Notes: generated by a model not told the origin, from the sequence alone. Shown: positions 36,189 through 47,477, counted from the first letter of the stretch. The stretch: DNA of 64,000 nucleotides from Physcomitrium patens (GCF_000002425.4 NC_037261.1:7554701-7618700), one strand, 5' to 3'. Numbers and translations: made by a program.

Positions 36189-36749
36189 TATCAAGGATAA
36201 GAACTCGATGAAAAAGCAATTCAGTCAAGTGAGCCTTCACTCAAAGAAAGGTAACAAAATATAAATAAATAAGTATCTATATTGAAAGAGAAATTGGAAT
36301 GGCTATTGCCAAAAGTCAAGAAAACTAAAGACCCTTGAAACTAAACTGGAAGCAAGAAAGGAGTTGACAAGAGTGAAGAAGGCTTCACTCTTGTCTCTAT
36401 ATATACTATCTAACTAGGTGCTACGTGGCAACGTTCTATAGGACCTCCAATATGTATTGACTTTGTAGGACACATGCCTTGACTTACAAGGCAAGTTTTT
36501 CTATGTGTAGGCCACATAGTTAGCTTGGTCTTCAAGCTAACAAAATATGTGGCACATGGCCAACTTATTGACCACGTTTCTAATCCAAAAAGTCAATTAA
36601 AGACACCTATAAAGTCAAAGCAGCATCTATGAAGCTTTTAGAAAGCCTCTATACTAAATACTATAGAATTAACTTATTTTTATCTACTTTTACTTACTTC
36701 TATCTATTTATATATATAATTAGTGGCTTACATGAATAGGTCCGTGACA
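36189..36749 (-). repeat. 3' LTR of copy C
   Basis: 561 bp. On the minus strand it runs from TGTCACGGACC to CCTTGATA. The candidate transcript start ACTCTTGTCAA is intact at 36364-36374. Confidence 0.95.
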
Positions 36750-36790
36750 TTACCCGCCCTTCTAGGGATGAGTTCCACGAGGAGTGGTCA

Positions 36791-37211
36791 TCATATGTTG
36801 AGAAAATCTATGATGCGGCAAATTCTATTCGCTACATATTTTGATCTTTATTCTCTTCGAAGATGATTGATAGGGCCTCTCAACCATCGATAGTCTCTTA
36901 TACTAGGGCAAAAAGACCACCCAATTATTTGATCATTGTTGAGGCCTTCATAACTTCCTTTGAATAGAACATTTGGAACACCATCAAGAGTTGTTCCTTC
37001 TTCTAGTAAAATCACCAAACATCGGGAGTCTCTTCCCAAGTCATGATACCAAACGCGTTATATCTTACCATCTATTCGAGGAAGAACATTTCGTTCTTGA
37101 AGAACTTCATCTTGATTGCGTCATCTTGAAGGTTGAATAATCGTAATGTGTCATCCGATAGATCAGTAATCAAGGCTCTTGAGTCGAATCCGCTGGTTGT
37201 TGGTTCTCCAT
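36791..37211 (-). pseudogene. ORF3 of copy C
   Basis: Minus-strand frame from ATGGAGAACCAACAA (37211) to AACATATGA, 2 bp short of the 423 bp in A and B. The open C-terminal half (37039-36848) reads GRDSRCLVILLEEGTTLDG, then LFKGSYEGLNNDQIIGW and YRWLRGPINHL. It fills the places where A and B have stops and so gives the best view of the ancestral protein. Function unknown. Confidence 0.7.
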
Positions 37212-37289
37212 CTCTTGAGTGTCACAACTACAAAGAAGCTACAAACAAGGATTGAAAGTAAAATGTTATCTTGCCTAGATCTTGTTTTT

Positions 37290-40200
37290 TTTATAAAGAA
37301 GGTTTTCATCTTGATTTTGATGGGTGTCGTCGATGAAAAGCCTCCATCGCCTTTGCTACATTTACAAGATTATTTACTAGCTCCCATGTGCATTTACTAA
37401 TATCATATCCATGCCAATGGATAAGATATTTTAATTTATTTCGGCGCCGCCTTGAATCTAAGACTTCTTCCACTTCAAACTCTTCATTATTGTCTACTTC
37501 TGTAAGAAGACGTAGAATTTATCGTCTTCTTGATATGTCCACTGTCTTGTATGGTTCAAGAAGAGACATGTGGAATACTAGATGGATTTTCATTGACTCT
37601 GGTAGATGTAAACAATATGCAACTGGATTGATTTGTGCAGAAATAGAAAATGGTCCAAGCATTTAATAATCCAACTTGTCACAAGGACAAGTGGTCTTGA
37701 TATTGTGACAAAGTAGCCATACCTTATCACCCAAGTGGAATGGTGGTTGTTCCTTTCGATAGACATCCGCATTGATCTTTTGTTCTTTTTGAGCTTCTTT
37801 TAACTGCGCCTTTATTGTTGCATGTAGCTCTGACAAATGAATTGCCAAATCTTTCGCAACAAGATTATCAACTTTGAAAAAGTCAAAAGTATCAAGTCGT
37901 AGATGATAATCATAATTAGCAAAGAAAGGTGTTTGTTTTGTAGAAGAATGTACCATATTATTATAAGCAAACTCTGCCAATGGCAAAAGAGTTGATCTTG
38001 AGCAAACATCACATGATTGTACAAAATCTTTGACTGCTTTCCACATTTGAGGCCACCAAAAATCCCTAGATATCAGCTTTGAAGTCTTATTGTATCCAAA
38101 ATGTCATGCTACTGGGAAGTCATGACGAACTTAAAGAACATGTAAATGTCCTTCTCTTTCTGGAACATATAAGCATCGTTCGAAATAGAGTAGGTTATTT
38201 TTGAGCTCGAATTTAGAAGGATCATGAGATTTAGAAGAATCATTCTTGATATCATCAACAAGAAGGTCTGAAAACATACTTCACTGGACTTCCTTGAGAA
38301 AAGTTAAATCCACAATCAATGTTGATTTTATTGCTCGAAGATGAAATTGCTCCGGCTTCAAGAAAAACATTCTTTGTTACTCAAAAGTTGCATCTCCTTC
38401 TTTTTGTGCAAGATAAGAATGTCTAGACAAGGCATCACACAAACCTTGTTGTTTTTCTAGCGCATAAGTGATAATGAACTTGAATCTTGATAAAGTCATG
38501 CTCCAACGAGCTTGACGACGATTTAATATGCATATTGACATGAAATACTCGAGGTTCTTGTGATCCGTATACATGGTGACAGGATTGGAAGTACTTTCTA
38601 GATAATGATGTCATTCTTGAAAAGAATCCATAATTGCAAGAAGTTCTTTGTCATGGATCTCATAATTGATTTTTGCTGGTGAGAATTTTCTTGAATGAAT
38701 GACTACTGGATGAAGTTTGTCATTTGTTCCCATTTGTGACAAAATCGCACCTAGAGCAAAGTTTGATGCATTTGTTTCCATAAAGAACGCTTTGAAAAAA
38801 TCAACATGATACAAGATTGGTGTAGAAACAAACGGTATCTTCAAAGATTCAAAAGCAACTTCCACTTCTTGATTCCATTGGAATTTGTTTTTTTAAGTCA
38901 AACGTGTAAGTGGAGCTGCAATTCGAGAAAAGTCTTTGATGAAGATTCGATAGTAGTTTGTAAATCCCTAAAAGCATTGGACATCTCTTACCATTTTTGG
39001 AATCTTCCATTCTGTAATAGTTTGAACTTTCTTAGGATCCATCATAAGTCCATCATTTGAAATGATGCAACTTAAGAAATCGACTTGAGTAGAGTGGAAT
39101 ATATACTTTTCTATCTTGGCATAGAGTCCCTCATCTCTTGATTTTTGTAATACACGACGAACATAAAGTTTATATTCTTCTAGATTCTTTGAATAGATCA
39201 AGATGTCATCTAGATAACAGACCACAAAATCGTCCAAAAACTCTCAAAAATATCATTCATTAGATGTTGGAATGATGCTGGTGCATTTGTAAGTCCAAAA
39301 GGCATGACGTTGTATTCAAAATGTCCATACCTAGTTCAAAATGCAGTCTTCCATTCATCTCCTTTTTTGATGCATACTAGATTGTATGCTCCCTGGAGAT
39401 CTATTTTTGTATAGATCTTAGCTTGATTCAACTGATCAAGAAGTCCATATATTAAAGGTAGTGGACACTTGTTCTTGATGGTAATCTTGTTGAGTCCTCA
39501 ATAATCAACACACATCTGCAATGATCCATCTTTTTTCTTCACAAATAGAATTAGAGCTCTTGCCGAAGATTTAGAATGACGTATGAAATTCTTAGCTAGA
39601 TTTTCTTCAATATACTCTTTGAGTTTAGTCAACTCATTTTGTGATAAACTGTAGATTGGTCCGAATGGCAGTTGTGCTCCTTCTTCAAGGTCAATTGAGC
39701 AATCATAGAGATGATGTTCTAGGAGTGTATCTGTATTTTTTTTTTCAAATACATCGTGAAATTCTTGATATTGGCTTAGAATGCCACGTGAAGTCTTTAC
39801 ACCATTAGAAACGAGTGTGGCATAAATAATATATGGTGATTCTTTTATAGCAACATGCAAAAAAGCTTTTACACCTATAAAAATGGATTTAATTGAACTG
39901 GACTTATGACTCTCTATTTGATTAACTATACTGGTAATTATACTTTTAGAGAAAGTAAGAATTTGAGAAATCCAATTTATTTGAGGGTTGTATTTTTCTA
40001 ACCACGATAAACCTAAAATGATTGGATTAGAGGGAGATCTAATGAATTTAAATTCTACAAAGCTATTATGATCATTGATTATTACTTCTATAGAAAGGGT
40101 TTTGTGAGTAATATCTCTAGAAGTCAATGGACAACTAACTATGATATCTACATGAACAGGTTTAGTTTTCTTTACTAAAGATATGCTATATCTTTTAGTA

Positions 40201-40395
40201 AATTCTTCATCTAAAAAATACGTTGAGGCTCTTGAATCTAACAAGGTATAGGCTTTGTAATGTTTAAGTCCTAAAATAACATTTAATATAAAACAAGAAG
40301 AAGGTTCTGAGGAGAGAATAGGACCTTTACTAGATGTTGTGCAAGGTTCCAATTGCACGGTCCCTATTGTAGTTGGACAAACTCGTTTTTCGATA
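37290..40395 (-). pseudogene. Pol of copy C, integrase core deleted
   Basis: The open piece 40358-39498 covers protease (LLDSRASTYFLDEEF) through the start of RT ([16 protein letters not shown]). RT continues at 39237-38968 with [11 protein letters not shown] (YLDD box). RNase H at 38865-38377 has METNAS, EIHDKELLAIMDSFQE and YTDHKNLEYF. The integrase zinc-finger piece (38046 downwards) reads MWKAVKDFVQSCDVCSRS and then jumps straight to TLLPLAEFAYNN. The whole DDE core is therefore missing, at a junction near 37985-37996. The integrase C terminus and a chromodomain (about 37480-37390) follow. The copy could not integrate on its own. Confidence 0.92.
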
Positions 40396-40399
40396 TATT

Positions 40400-41371
40400 G
40401 TCTTCTTTGTCAATCATACTATTCATTTTGTAGTTGCTTCATTTCTTTGGACAATGTTAAGCAGTGTATTTTGGTTCTCCACAATATAAACATAATCCTT
40501 CTTGATGACGACAAGTCTTTTCTTGTTCAGTAAAAAGTTTGAAACATATTATATCGATTTGCATATCTTTTATTTCTAAAGATATATGTTGAGAAGACGT
40601 AGGTGTTGCTATTAAATTGTAATAATATTGAGGGCTACTTATGTGACTCTCAGATCGAAATTCAAAAAGTCGATTGTCACATTTTACAGCAAAATCAATT
40701 GCTTGACTCAATATTTGAGGATCAAATAAATTGAGCATCAATTTTTTTACCTCAAATTGTAGTCCATAAAGGAATTGGCTAATGAGTGCAGCATCATTTC
40801 ACTTAGTATCAATCGTAAGTTGTCAAAATTGTGAAGCATATGTTGTTACAGATCAATTTTCTTGTCGCAAGATACAGATCTTATTTGTTGCAACACGAAT
40901 TGTATCATGTTCTCCATACATAAATCAAAATTCTACCAAGAAAGCTTCTAAATTATCCAATATTGAATCTTGTCGTTCAAGAAAAGATGAAAACCATGAT
41001 AATGTAGAACTAGAAAGTAGTATTCCAATAAACCTGACTTGTGATCCTGGAGTTGGATAGTTTTGGGGTTGAAGTTTGATTCTTAATTTTACTTGATTGA
41101 TAAATCCTCAAAACTTTGATCTCGTACCATCAAATTTCTCGAGTAAGGCAATTCTTGGTTCTCTAGCATTTGAATGGTGTTCCACCATGGGAGAAGGAGT
41201 ATGATTTGATGTAGATGTTGAGGCAGCTCTGACCATCTCTTCATCTCCACTTTCTGTTATTCTTGTTCCTCCTTCTGTTAGTGAATTAAGTTGATGCATT
41301 ATAAGCATTAATTACTTCAATTGTTCTTACATTTATGTCATTGCACTCTTTAATTCGACAAGCTTTGCGAT
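40400..41371 (-). pseudogene. Gag of copy C
   Basis: The expected start codon is ATC at 41371-41369 (copies A and B have ATG). Readable pieces include the mid part around 41308-41108 (NAREPRIALLEKFDGTRSKF) and the C-terminal piece 40741-40457, which ends with the knuckle CLYCGEPKYTA. The leader shows the repeat-like MQxQLRELM style of copy A. Confidence 0.8.
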
Positions 41372-41567
41372 GGTAACACCTAGAAAAAAAATATCTAATA
41401 TTACTCAAGACAAGTAAGAGAAAAGACTTGAGAACAAAGAAAATACTAAAAATAATATTAGTTTAAAAGAAGGTAATCCACAACTCTTCATACGCTTATG
41501 TCTTATCAAGAAAAAGGGATAATCCACTCTTAATCAAGAAAAGACAAAGCTCTGATATTGTAAGTAT

Positions 41568-41578
41568 ACTCTTGTCAA
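41568..41578 (-). other. Candidate self-primer binding site (copy C)
   Basis: TTGACAAGAGT on the minus strand, 2 nt after the LTR end (41581). It matches the intact start sequence in this copy's 3' LTR over 11 of 11 bases. The 5' LTR start sequence (41756-41766) has since gained two transitions. Confidence 0.65.
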
Positions 41579-41580
41579 TC

Positions 41581-42141
41581 TGCCAAGGACAAGAACTCGA
41601 TGAAAAAGTAATTCAGACAAGTGAGCCTTCACTCAAAGAAAGGTAACAAAATATAAATAAACAAGTATGTATATTGAAAGAAAAACTGGAATGGCTATTG
41701 CCAAAAGTCAAGAAAACTAGAGATCCTTAAAACTACACTAGAAGCAAGAAAGGAGTTGATAAGAATGAAGAAGGCTTCACTCTTGTCTTTATATATACTA
41801 TCTAACTAGGGGCTACATGGCGACGTTCTATAGGACCTCCAATATGTGTTGACTTTGTAGGACGCATGCCTTGACTTACAAGGCAAGTTTTTCTACACGT
41901 GGGCCACATAGTTAGTTTGGTCTTCAAGCTAACAACATGTATGGTACATGGCCAACTTGTTGATCACGTTTTTAATCCCAAAAAGTCAATTAAAGACACC
42001 TATAAAGTCAAAGCAGCATCTATAAACTTCTCGAAAGCTTCCATATAAAATACTATAGAATTAACTTATTTTTATCTATTTTTACTTACTTCTACCTATT
42101 TATATATGTAATTATTGGCTTACATGAGTAGGTCCATGACA
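41581..42141 (-). repeat. 5' LTR of copy C
   Basis: 561 bp, minus strand, TGTCATGGACC to CCTTGGCA. Confidence 0.95.
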
Positions 42142-42380
42142 GCCACCTACTATAAGATCAAAGAAGGATATTAGTAGAAGAGAGACAATAAAGATGTGGA
42201 GGAATTTGTGGCTTTTTACACTGAATGCCAATTGTAGTCCAAAATTATGAGATGAAATGCATCCTACCTATTCACTTGCTATGAATTTTCAGTAAGCAAT
42301 TGACTTGGTGGCTATGTCATTGAAATTATGGGGTATAAAGTATCTTATTTTGGCAAGAAAAGAATTCTCAAACTACATTG
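42142..42380 (+). pseudogene. Gypsy-2 integrase, first core part
   Basis: Reads KDVEEFVAFYTECQ (zinc-finger end), DEMHPTYSLAMNFQ, then AIDLVAMSLKLWGIKYLILA and RKEFSNYI, matching the zinc-finger and first-Asp region of gypsy integrases. It is interrupted by a 1.5-kb element after ACATTG (42375-42380) and resumes at 43915. Confidence 0.7.
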
Positions 42381-43908
42381 TTTTGATATAACATAGCTAA
42401 TGAATGAAAGAAAGATAAAAACATTATATTATAAAAGATCTTATTTTAAAATATTATAGAAAATATCTTATAAAATAGGTAATAGTCAAAAAGATAGTAA
42501 AACTAAAAGATACTATTACTGCCTTTTTATGAAATAAGCTTTCATTTATTTTGTAAGGCCATAAATAAGGCAAAAAAAAATAGATTAGAAATTAAAATAA
42601 TATAAGTATATGTAGGAGAGAATTAAGAGTAGATTTTAGTAAAAATTATCTCAAGAAGCCAAAAATTGATACCCAAAGAGGACCAATTGTCAACCTGGGT
42701 CAAAATTAGATCCCAATATACAAAACTATGCACATACAATGACTCTGGAGTTCTTTGAGAGATTAAAGAGTGGAATTTGAAGGCAAGCTTGATAAGATTT
42801 TTATAAACATTAATTTTGTGTGATTTACATTTATACTACCTTTCTAAGAGCTTTAAAAAACCAAGGTTGTTTCAGATAATTTAGATTTTTTTGAAATAAA
42901 ATAGGATTGATGTTTTAGATAATTTTAGGAGTATTGTAGTAGATCTATAGATGTAATTTTGTGGATTGGTGTATATAGTTGTGCTTATTATGTGTTATGA
43001 ATTTAAGATCAATTTAATAATTAGATCAAAGTATGTAAATGTTTTTATAGATTAAGGTCTCAAAAATTGGAATTTGAAGATTAGTGAATATTTTTAAGAT
43101 CTTTAGAAATTTTTCAATTTAATTGAAGTGAATTTTTTTTATATAAAGACTACACTTGATTTTCAATAATTTAAGTGAATTTTGGAAGAAAATAAATAGT
43201 TCAAATAGGAGATATTGGCACTAGAAGCTCAACATTTAGATTCGAAAAAGAGGTCGACCATTACCTAAGTGGATTTTAGGATTTTTCTTCCATTTGGTAA
43301 GTGCAATAATCTTCAAATTTGTTGTAGTGGTTTTCAACTAGGAGATTAATAGGTATGTAAATTTTTAAGCAAGATTAATAGTTTGATCAATAGATATTGG
43401 AGTTCTAATTTGCTATAAAATTTGTCTAGGATTTGGTTTAGGATTAAGAGTTTGTCTACAATTTGATTTAGAATTTAGGAATTGTCTAGGATTTGGTTTA
43501 GAATTTAGGATTTATTTAAGATTTGATTTAAAATTTAAGTTTTATTTAAGGTTTGCTTCAGGACTTAGGATTTATGTAGGATTTGGTTTAAGATTAGGAT
43601 TTGATTTAGGATTTAATTAAAAACCATTAAGATTTCAATTAGGATTAAAGTAGAATTTGATTAAGATTTATTTGAGATTTATTTAAGACTTCTCTAATAT
43701 TTTTTAAAGATTTCTTTATGTTTCTTTTATAATTTCTATAAGATATCTTTTGAATTTGATTAAAGCTTAATTAATATTATTAAGGTTTAATTAGACTTTA
43801 TTTTAGATTTTATTAGAGTTTTTAAGATCTTATTGTTGCACTTTTTCTTCTATCTTCTATAGCCAAGTGCTTGATGCATTATCAAATAAAACTTTATGTA
43901 ATATGATA
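42381..43908. mobile_element. 1.5-kb insertion of unknown type in Gypsy-2 integrase
   Basis: Flanked by ACATTG on both sides (42375-42380 and 43909-43914). Removing it restores the reading N-Y-I-E-D-R-A. The ends show weak inverted similarity (TTTTGATATAACATA versus TTATCATATTACATA). It contains no recognisable protein and a degenerate minisatellite (about 43430-43640). Some interior phrases recall other AT-rich repeats in the window. Class unknown. Confidence 0.6.
43430..43640. repeat. Degenerate minisatellite rich in GGATTTGGTTTAG
   Basis: Tandem variants of a unit of about 25-30 bp built on GGATTTGGTTTAGAATTTA. Seven to eight diverged units are visible. Confidence 0.75.
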
Positions 43909-43914
43909 ACATTG

Positions 43915-44790
43915 AAGATAGAGCTTTGAAGACCAAGACCACAGAAAGAATGTATAGATTCATATTAGAGCATATCTTTAATAGATATTATAGCATTCAA
44001 AGGATGAAAGCTGATTAAGGAGAATTTGATACAACAAAGCCTAGAGATTTTTTTTCAAAGATATGATATGAAGTTGACGTTGATAACTACTTATAACCTT
44101 GAGGCTAATAGAAAAAGAGAAAGAAAGGACATCCTTCTATCATTAATGTTCTTATAAAGGCTTGCAGAGATAAGTCAAAGTAGTTTTTAAAACTTCTATT
44201 ATTTGCTTTATGGGCAAATAGAACCACTCATAGCATTGTTACTAGTTATATGCCTATTGAGTTGATATTAGGTCAAAAGATAATTATGCTTGTAGAAGAT
44301 TTTGTAGCTACTTGGATACTACTAAATTAGAAGGATGAAATTATAAGTAAGAGATTATTAGATCTCCAAATTCAGTAGCTTAAAAGATTACTTGAAGATC
44401 AAGAAATTGCATTAAAAAAAATTGAAGGTTACCAAGTTGAGCAACTAAAAGAGGTTTGACAAAATCCACTATTTGAAATCTAACCAATTAAAGTTAAAAA
44501 TTAAGTGTTAGTATTTGATAGTAGTTTGGAGTACCAACATAGCACTCTTAGAAAGTTTGCTTGAAGATGGTTTGAATTATAAATGGTGGTAGCAATGTAT
44601 GACAATGCCACTTATTTGTTTTATGAGTTGGATGGTACAATGTTAAAAATATCTATGGTTGAAAAGAAAATCAAGGCATTTAAGAGAAGAGATGGCAAAT
44701 TTATTTCAAGTAATCTTTTAGATTTTAAAATATTAATTCTAGACCAAATAGAAGATGCAAAAAAAGATGGAGTTGATGAAGAAGATAAGA
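43915..44790 (+). pseudogene. Gypsy-2 integrase, C-terminal part
   Basis: Reads RALKTKTTERMYRFILEHIF (second-Asp region), GHPSIINVLIKACRDKSK, FALWANRTTHSIVTSYMP, then VFDSSLEYQHSTLRKFA. The open stretch 44583-44796 (MYDNATYLFYELDGTMLK, then KIKAFKRRDGKF) is the integrase tail of this lineage, ending in acidic EEDKNG. No chromodomain was seen. Confidence 0.75.
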
Positions 44791-44831
44791 ATGGTTAGAT
44801 TTGTATATATTGGAGGATGTGCAGGTTTTAA

Positions 44832-46056
44832 GGAGGTGAATTTTATATTAGAAAGTAGCATAATATATAAAAATAATATGAAATGTTATGAAATTTTGAA
44901 TTGTATTAAAAAAATTAATTTAAAAAAATTAAAATACTTATTTAATTTATTTAAATTTATAGTTTAAGTTTTATAATTAAAGATAGAAGTTGTAGGATTT
45001 ATTGGTAAAGAATTTAGATGAATTTTGGTTTCAAGGATATAATATTTTGACTTTTAAGTTATGCCATATAGAATAATAAGACAAGTTGATGGAAGGTTTC
45101 ATTTCTATTGATTGAAGATCATGCCTAATAGACTTCAAGATGTTGGTTGAGTCTAAATTAAGATTTGAAGCTACTTTAAGATAGCCATTTAAAGTTCAAA
45201 GATTATAATTTATTATTTTGTAGTAAAAACTATAATTTTCATATAAAAAACAAGGAATTTGAAATTTTTATGAGAGAGAAATAGATGATTGAAGTTAAGG
45301 TCTTGAAATTGTACCTATTACAATCTTTTTGAGTATAAGAAGTTATATGACAGCTTTTGGAGATCAAAAATTAAGATTCAAAAGTTGACTTAAAGAATTA
45401 AAATTAATATTAAAGAATCAATAAATTCAAATTCAAAATAAAGAAGAAAGTATTATTGAAAGTTAATACTTCAAAATTGAAGTTTGTAAGTAAGTTCTTT
45501 TCATAGAGGTTTAAATTTAGGCCATATCTTGAGTTTTTTAATAAATTTTTGGTTCAAAATTTCTACAAGTATAGATGACTATGTTAAAAAGTTATATAGA
45601 AAAGTTCATAATATTTGAATATTGGATTTTTGAAATATAGTGGATTTTATATGTAGGTATCTAAAAATTGAGTTGTTTAGCACTTGATAAAAAATAGGCA
45701 ATATATAAAGATCTATAATGCATCTATAGTTGATTCATTTTTATAAAAGTAATTAAAGATATATGTTAATTTATAGAGAAGTGTGAATCCAATTGGATAG
45801 TTAGATTGAGAGTTATTAGGTTATACAGATTCAAAAGGAGTCTCCATAAGAATAAAAGTAGTTTTAGGATATATAGTCACATCTTGGAAATTCTTGTACA
45901 TCTAAGACTTATATATTTGATGTAATTATCTTCATAAAGATAAGCTATAAATAAAAAAAATTATTTTATAAATTTGTAACTTATTTGAATAATTAGTGGC
46001 AGCTAGAGATCCAATGCTTTTTTGAAGTAAAATATCTCTACTACAACAATATATTA
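44832..46056 (+). repeat. Probable 3' LTR of Gypsy-2
   Basis: Follows the integrase end after a purine-rich run (GGTTTTAAGGAGGTGAA). Its middle (45480-45670) and end (45990-46056, with TAATTAGTGGCAGCTAG) match the reverse complement of the solo repeat at 29015-30333. The left boundary is approximate. Confidence 0.55.
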
Positions 46057-46400
46057 GTAGCTTGTGGAACAAGCTAATTATGTGACGTACATATAGAAAA
46101 CTTGACTTGTAAATTAAATATGTGTCTTATAATTTGAACACATATTGGAAGTCTTATAGAATATTGCGACGTAACTCTTAGGGAGATAGTATATATAGAG
46201 GTAGGAGTGAAGCTTTCTTCACTCTTATCAATTCCTTATTTGCTTCTAGTCTAGTTTCAAGAATCTTTGATTTCCTAATCTTTAGAAATAGCCATTTTAT
46301 TTTATTATTAGATGTATTCACTTACTTATTTCTATTTTGTCATTATTCTTTGATTTATTTCTCATTTATTATGTATCTTCTTGAATTCTTGCCCTTGATA
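46057..46400 (+). repeat. Family-1-type LTR fragment
   Basis: Aligns with the downstream two thirds of family-1/F LTRs, keeping the TATATATA box, TTCTTCACTCTTATCAATT and the end CCCTTGATA. The upstream part is missing. A TA run (about 46419-46444) follows. Confidence 0.8.
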
Positions 46401-46411
46401 CTTATATATTT

Positions 46412-46448
<37 letters not shown>

Positions 46449-46480
46449 TCTTTTATTTTATCATATTTTTTTAATTATAA

Positions 46481-46790
46481 GGCATTTTAAAAACAATAAG
46501 ACCTTAAAGTTAATCTCAAGAATTTATTAGTGGTTTCAAATGTGAAATGCAATTATAGACTTATTACAACAACATTATATTTGTTGAAGATCAAAGAATC
46601 CTTGTCATTGACTTTTTGGACTTCTTCAACCACTATATACACCAAAACAACCATAGTCATTTCTTTGTATTGATTTTATTATAAATCATTTAATCTTAAG
46701 TTCTTAAGATTCTATATTTGTGATAGTAGATTTTTTTATCAAGTTGGAAATTTTTTTACTATGTACAAATTGAAATTAAATTTTACAAAC
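46481..46790 (+). pseudogene. Family-1-type integrase fragment
   Basis: Aligns with copy A at about 16385-16680: integrase zinc-finger region through IVIVD and the following residues (46720-46760). Strongly decayed and AT-shifted. Confidence 0.65.
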
Positions 46791-47211
46791 CAACCTCACA
46801 AGAACGTAGCATAAATAATATCTACAGATTATACCAAATTATAAGCCTTATAACAAAACATTGTAACCATTTTATAACTTGAAAAAAAATTAAAAATTAA
46901 AACTACCAATTTTTAAATCAAAAACCATAACTAAGATGAGTTCCAATCATGATCTGTAAACAATCAATCAATGAAAAATATAAAAATTGTGTAAGCACAC
47001 ACAGAGGTAGGTATATGTAAAAAGCGAGAGAGAGAGAGAACTCATCCTATTTTAAAATTGAAGTGGAAGAATTAATCTTCACACAAAGACTGGGTATAGA
47101 TCCAACACAGCAAGATAGGAATTTTAGCATATGCAGGCATCATGCATCACTAAAACCAAGCCATTTTGCTGAATCTCTGCTGATACAGTAAAACCAAAAT
47201 TCTTAGCTACA

Positions 47212-47274
47212 GCTACTATGTATCTTGCTTTCTATCTAGAGGGGTCTAAGGTAGAAAGCAAGATGCATAGTGGC
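47212..47274. repeat. 26-bp near-perfect hairpin, 11-nt loop
   Basis: Arms 47212-47237 and 47249-47274 pair at all 26 positions as RNA when transcribed from the plus strand (23 Watson-Crick, 3 G-U), with loop 47238-47248. The 3' arm includes TAGAAAGCAAGATGCATAG. No known microRNA was recognised. The stem is shorter than most plant pre-miRNAs. A MITE relic is the main alternative. Confidence 0.6.
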
Positions 47275-47467
47275 CCTATTACAGCATTGTATATAAATAC
47301 TCCATGGGGCCTTCAACGCTGGAGCTCTTTGTAGAAGCGTACAGTGGAGACCAACCACCACATTCCTGTGGATGAAACAACACAGCAAAACAAAAGCGAC
47401 GCAGAGAAATGACATCCAAAGTTCGGATGCAAAAAGCAACGTTTCTTCACAATCGAGAATCCTTTCC

Positions 47468-47477
47468 TTCACGTGAA
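47468..47477. promoter_or_regulatory. Palindromic G-box (TTCACGTGAA)
   Basis: CACGTG in a 10-bp palindrome about 1.24 kb upstream of the JAZ start codon. MYC2-type factors bind G-boxes in JAZ promoters, giving feedback control. Assignment here is inference from motif and position. Confidence 0.4.

Larger units (their letters stand above)
36189..42141 (-). mobile_element. Family-1 chromovirus, copy C
   Basis: 5953-bp element on the minus strand with two 561-bp LTRs. Its flanks are GCTAC (36184-36188) and GCCAC (42142-42146), a 5-bp duplication with one transition. The LTRs differ at roughly one position in twelve by eye, mostly transitions, so the insertion is old but younger than D-F. It has lost about 460 bp of integrase. 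It is the best preserved copy for gag and protease. Confidence 0.95.
22780..46056 (+). mobile_element. Gypsy-2: old fungal-type Ty3/gypsy element split by nested insertions
   Basis: One retrotransposon can be followed across four interruptions. Gag knuckle region and gag-pol linker: about 22880-24020. Protease remnant: 24040-24180. RT and RNase H: 24600-25414. Tc1-like element: 25415-35785. Linker and start of integrase: 35788-36188. Copy C: 36189-42141. Integrase: 42142-42380. Unknown 1.5-kb element: 42381-43908. Integrase end: 43915-44790. 3' LTR: about 44832-46056. At each junction the reading resumes with the next expected residues. The 5' LTR was not found; fragment E abuts the left end. 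The pol phrasing differs from family 1 and resembles gypsy elements common in basidiomycete genomes (recalled, not searched). Confidence 0.8.

Noticed and set aside
43430..43640. TTTAGG-containing repeats as interstitial telomere sequence.
   Set aside because: Units are about 25-30 bp and irregular; there is no run of TTTAGGG.
47236..47472. Minus-strand frame with a hydrophobic segment, possible small membrane protein.
   Set aside because: It begins with GTG, overlaps the hairpin and G-box, and shows no family.
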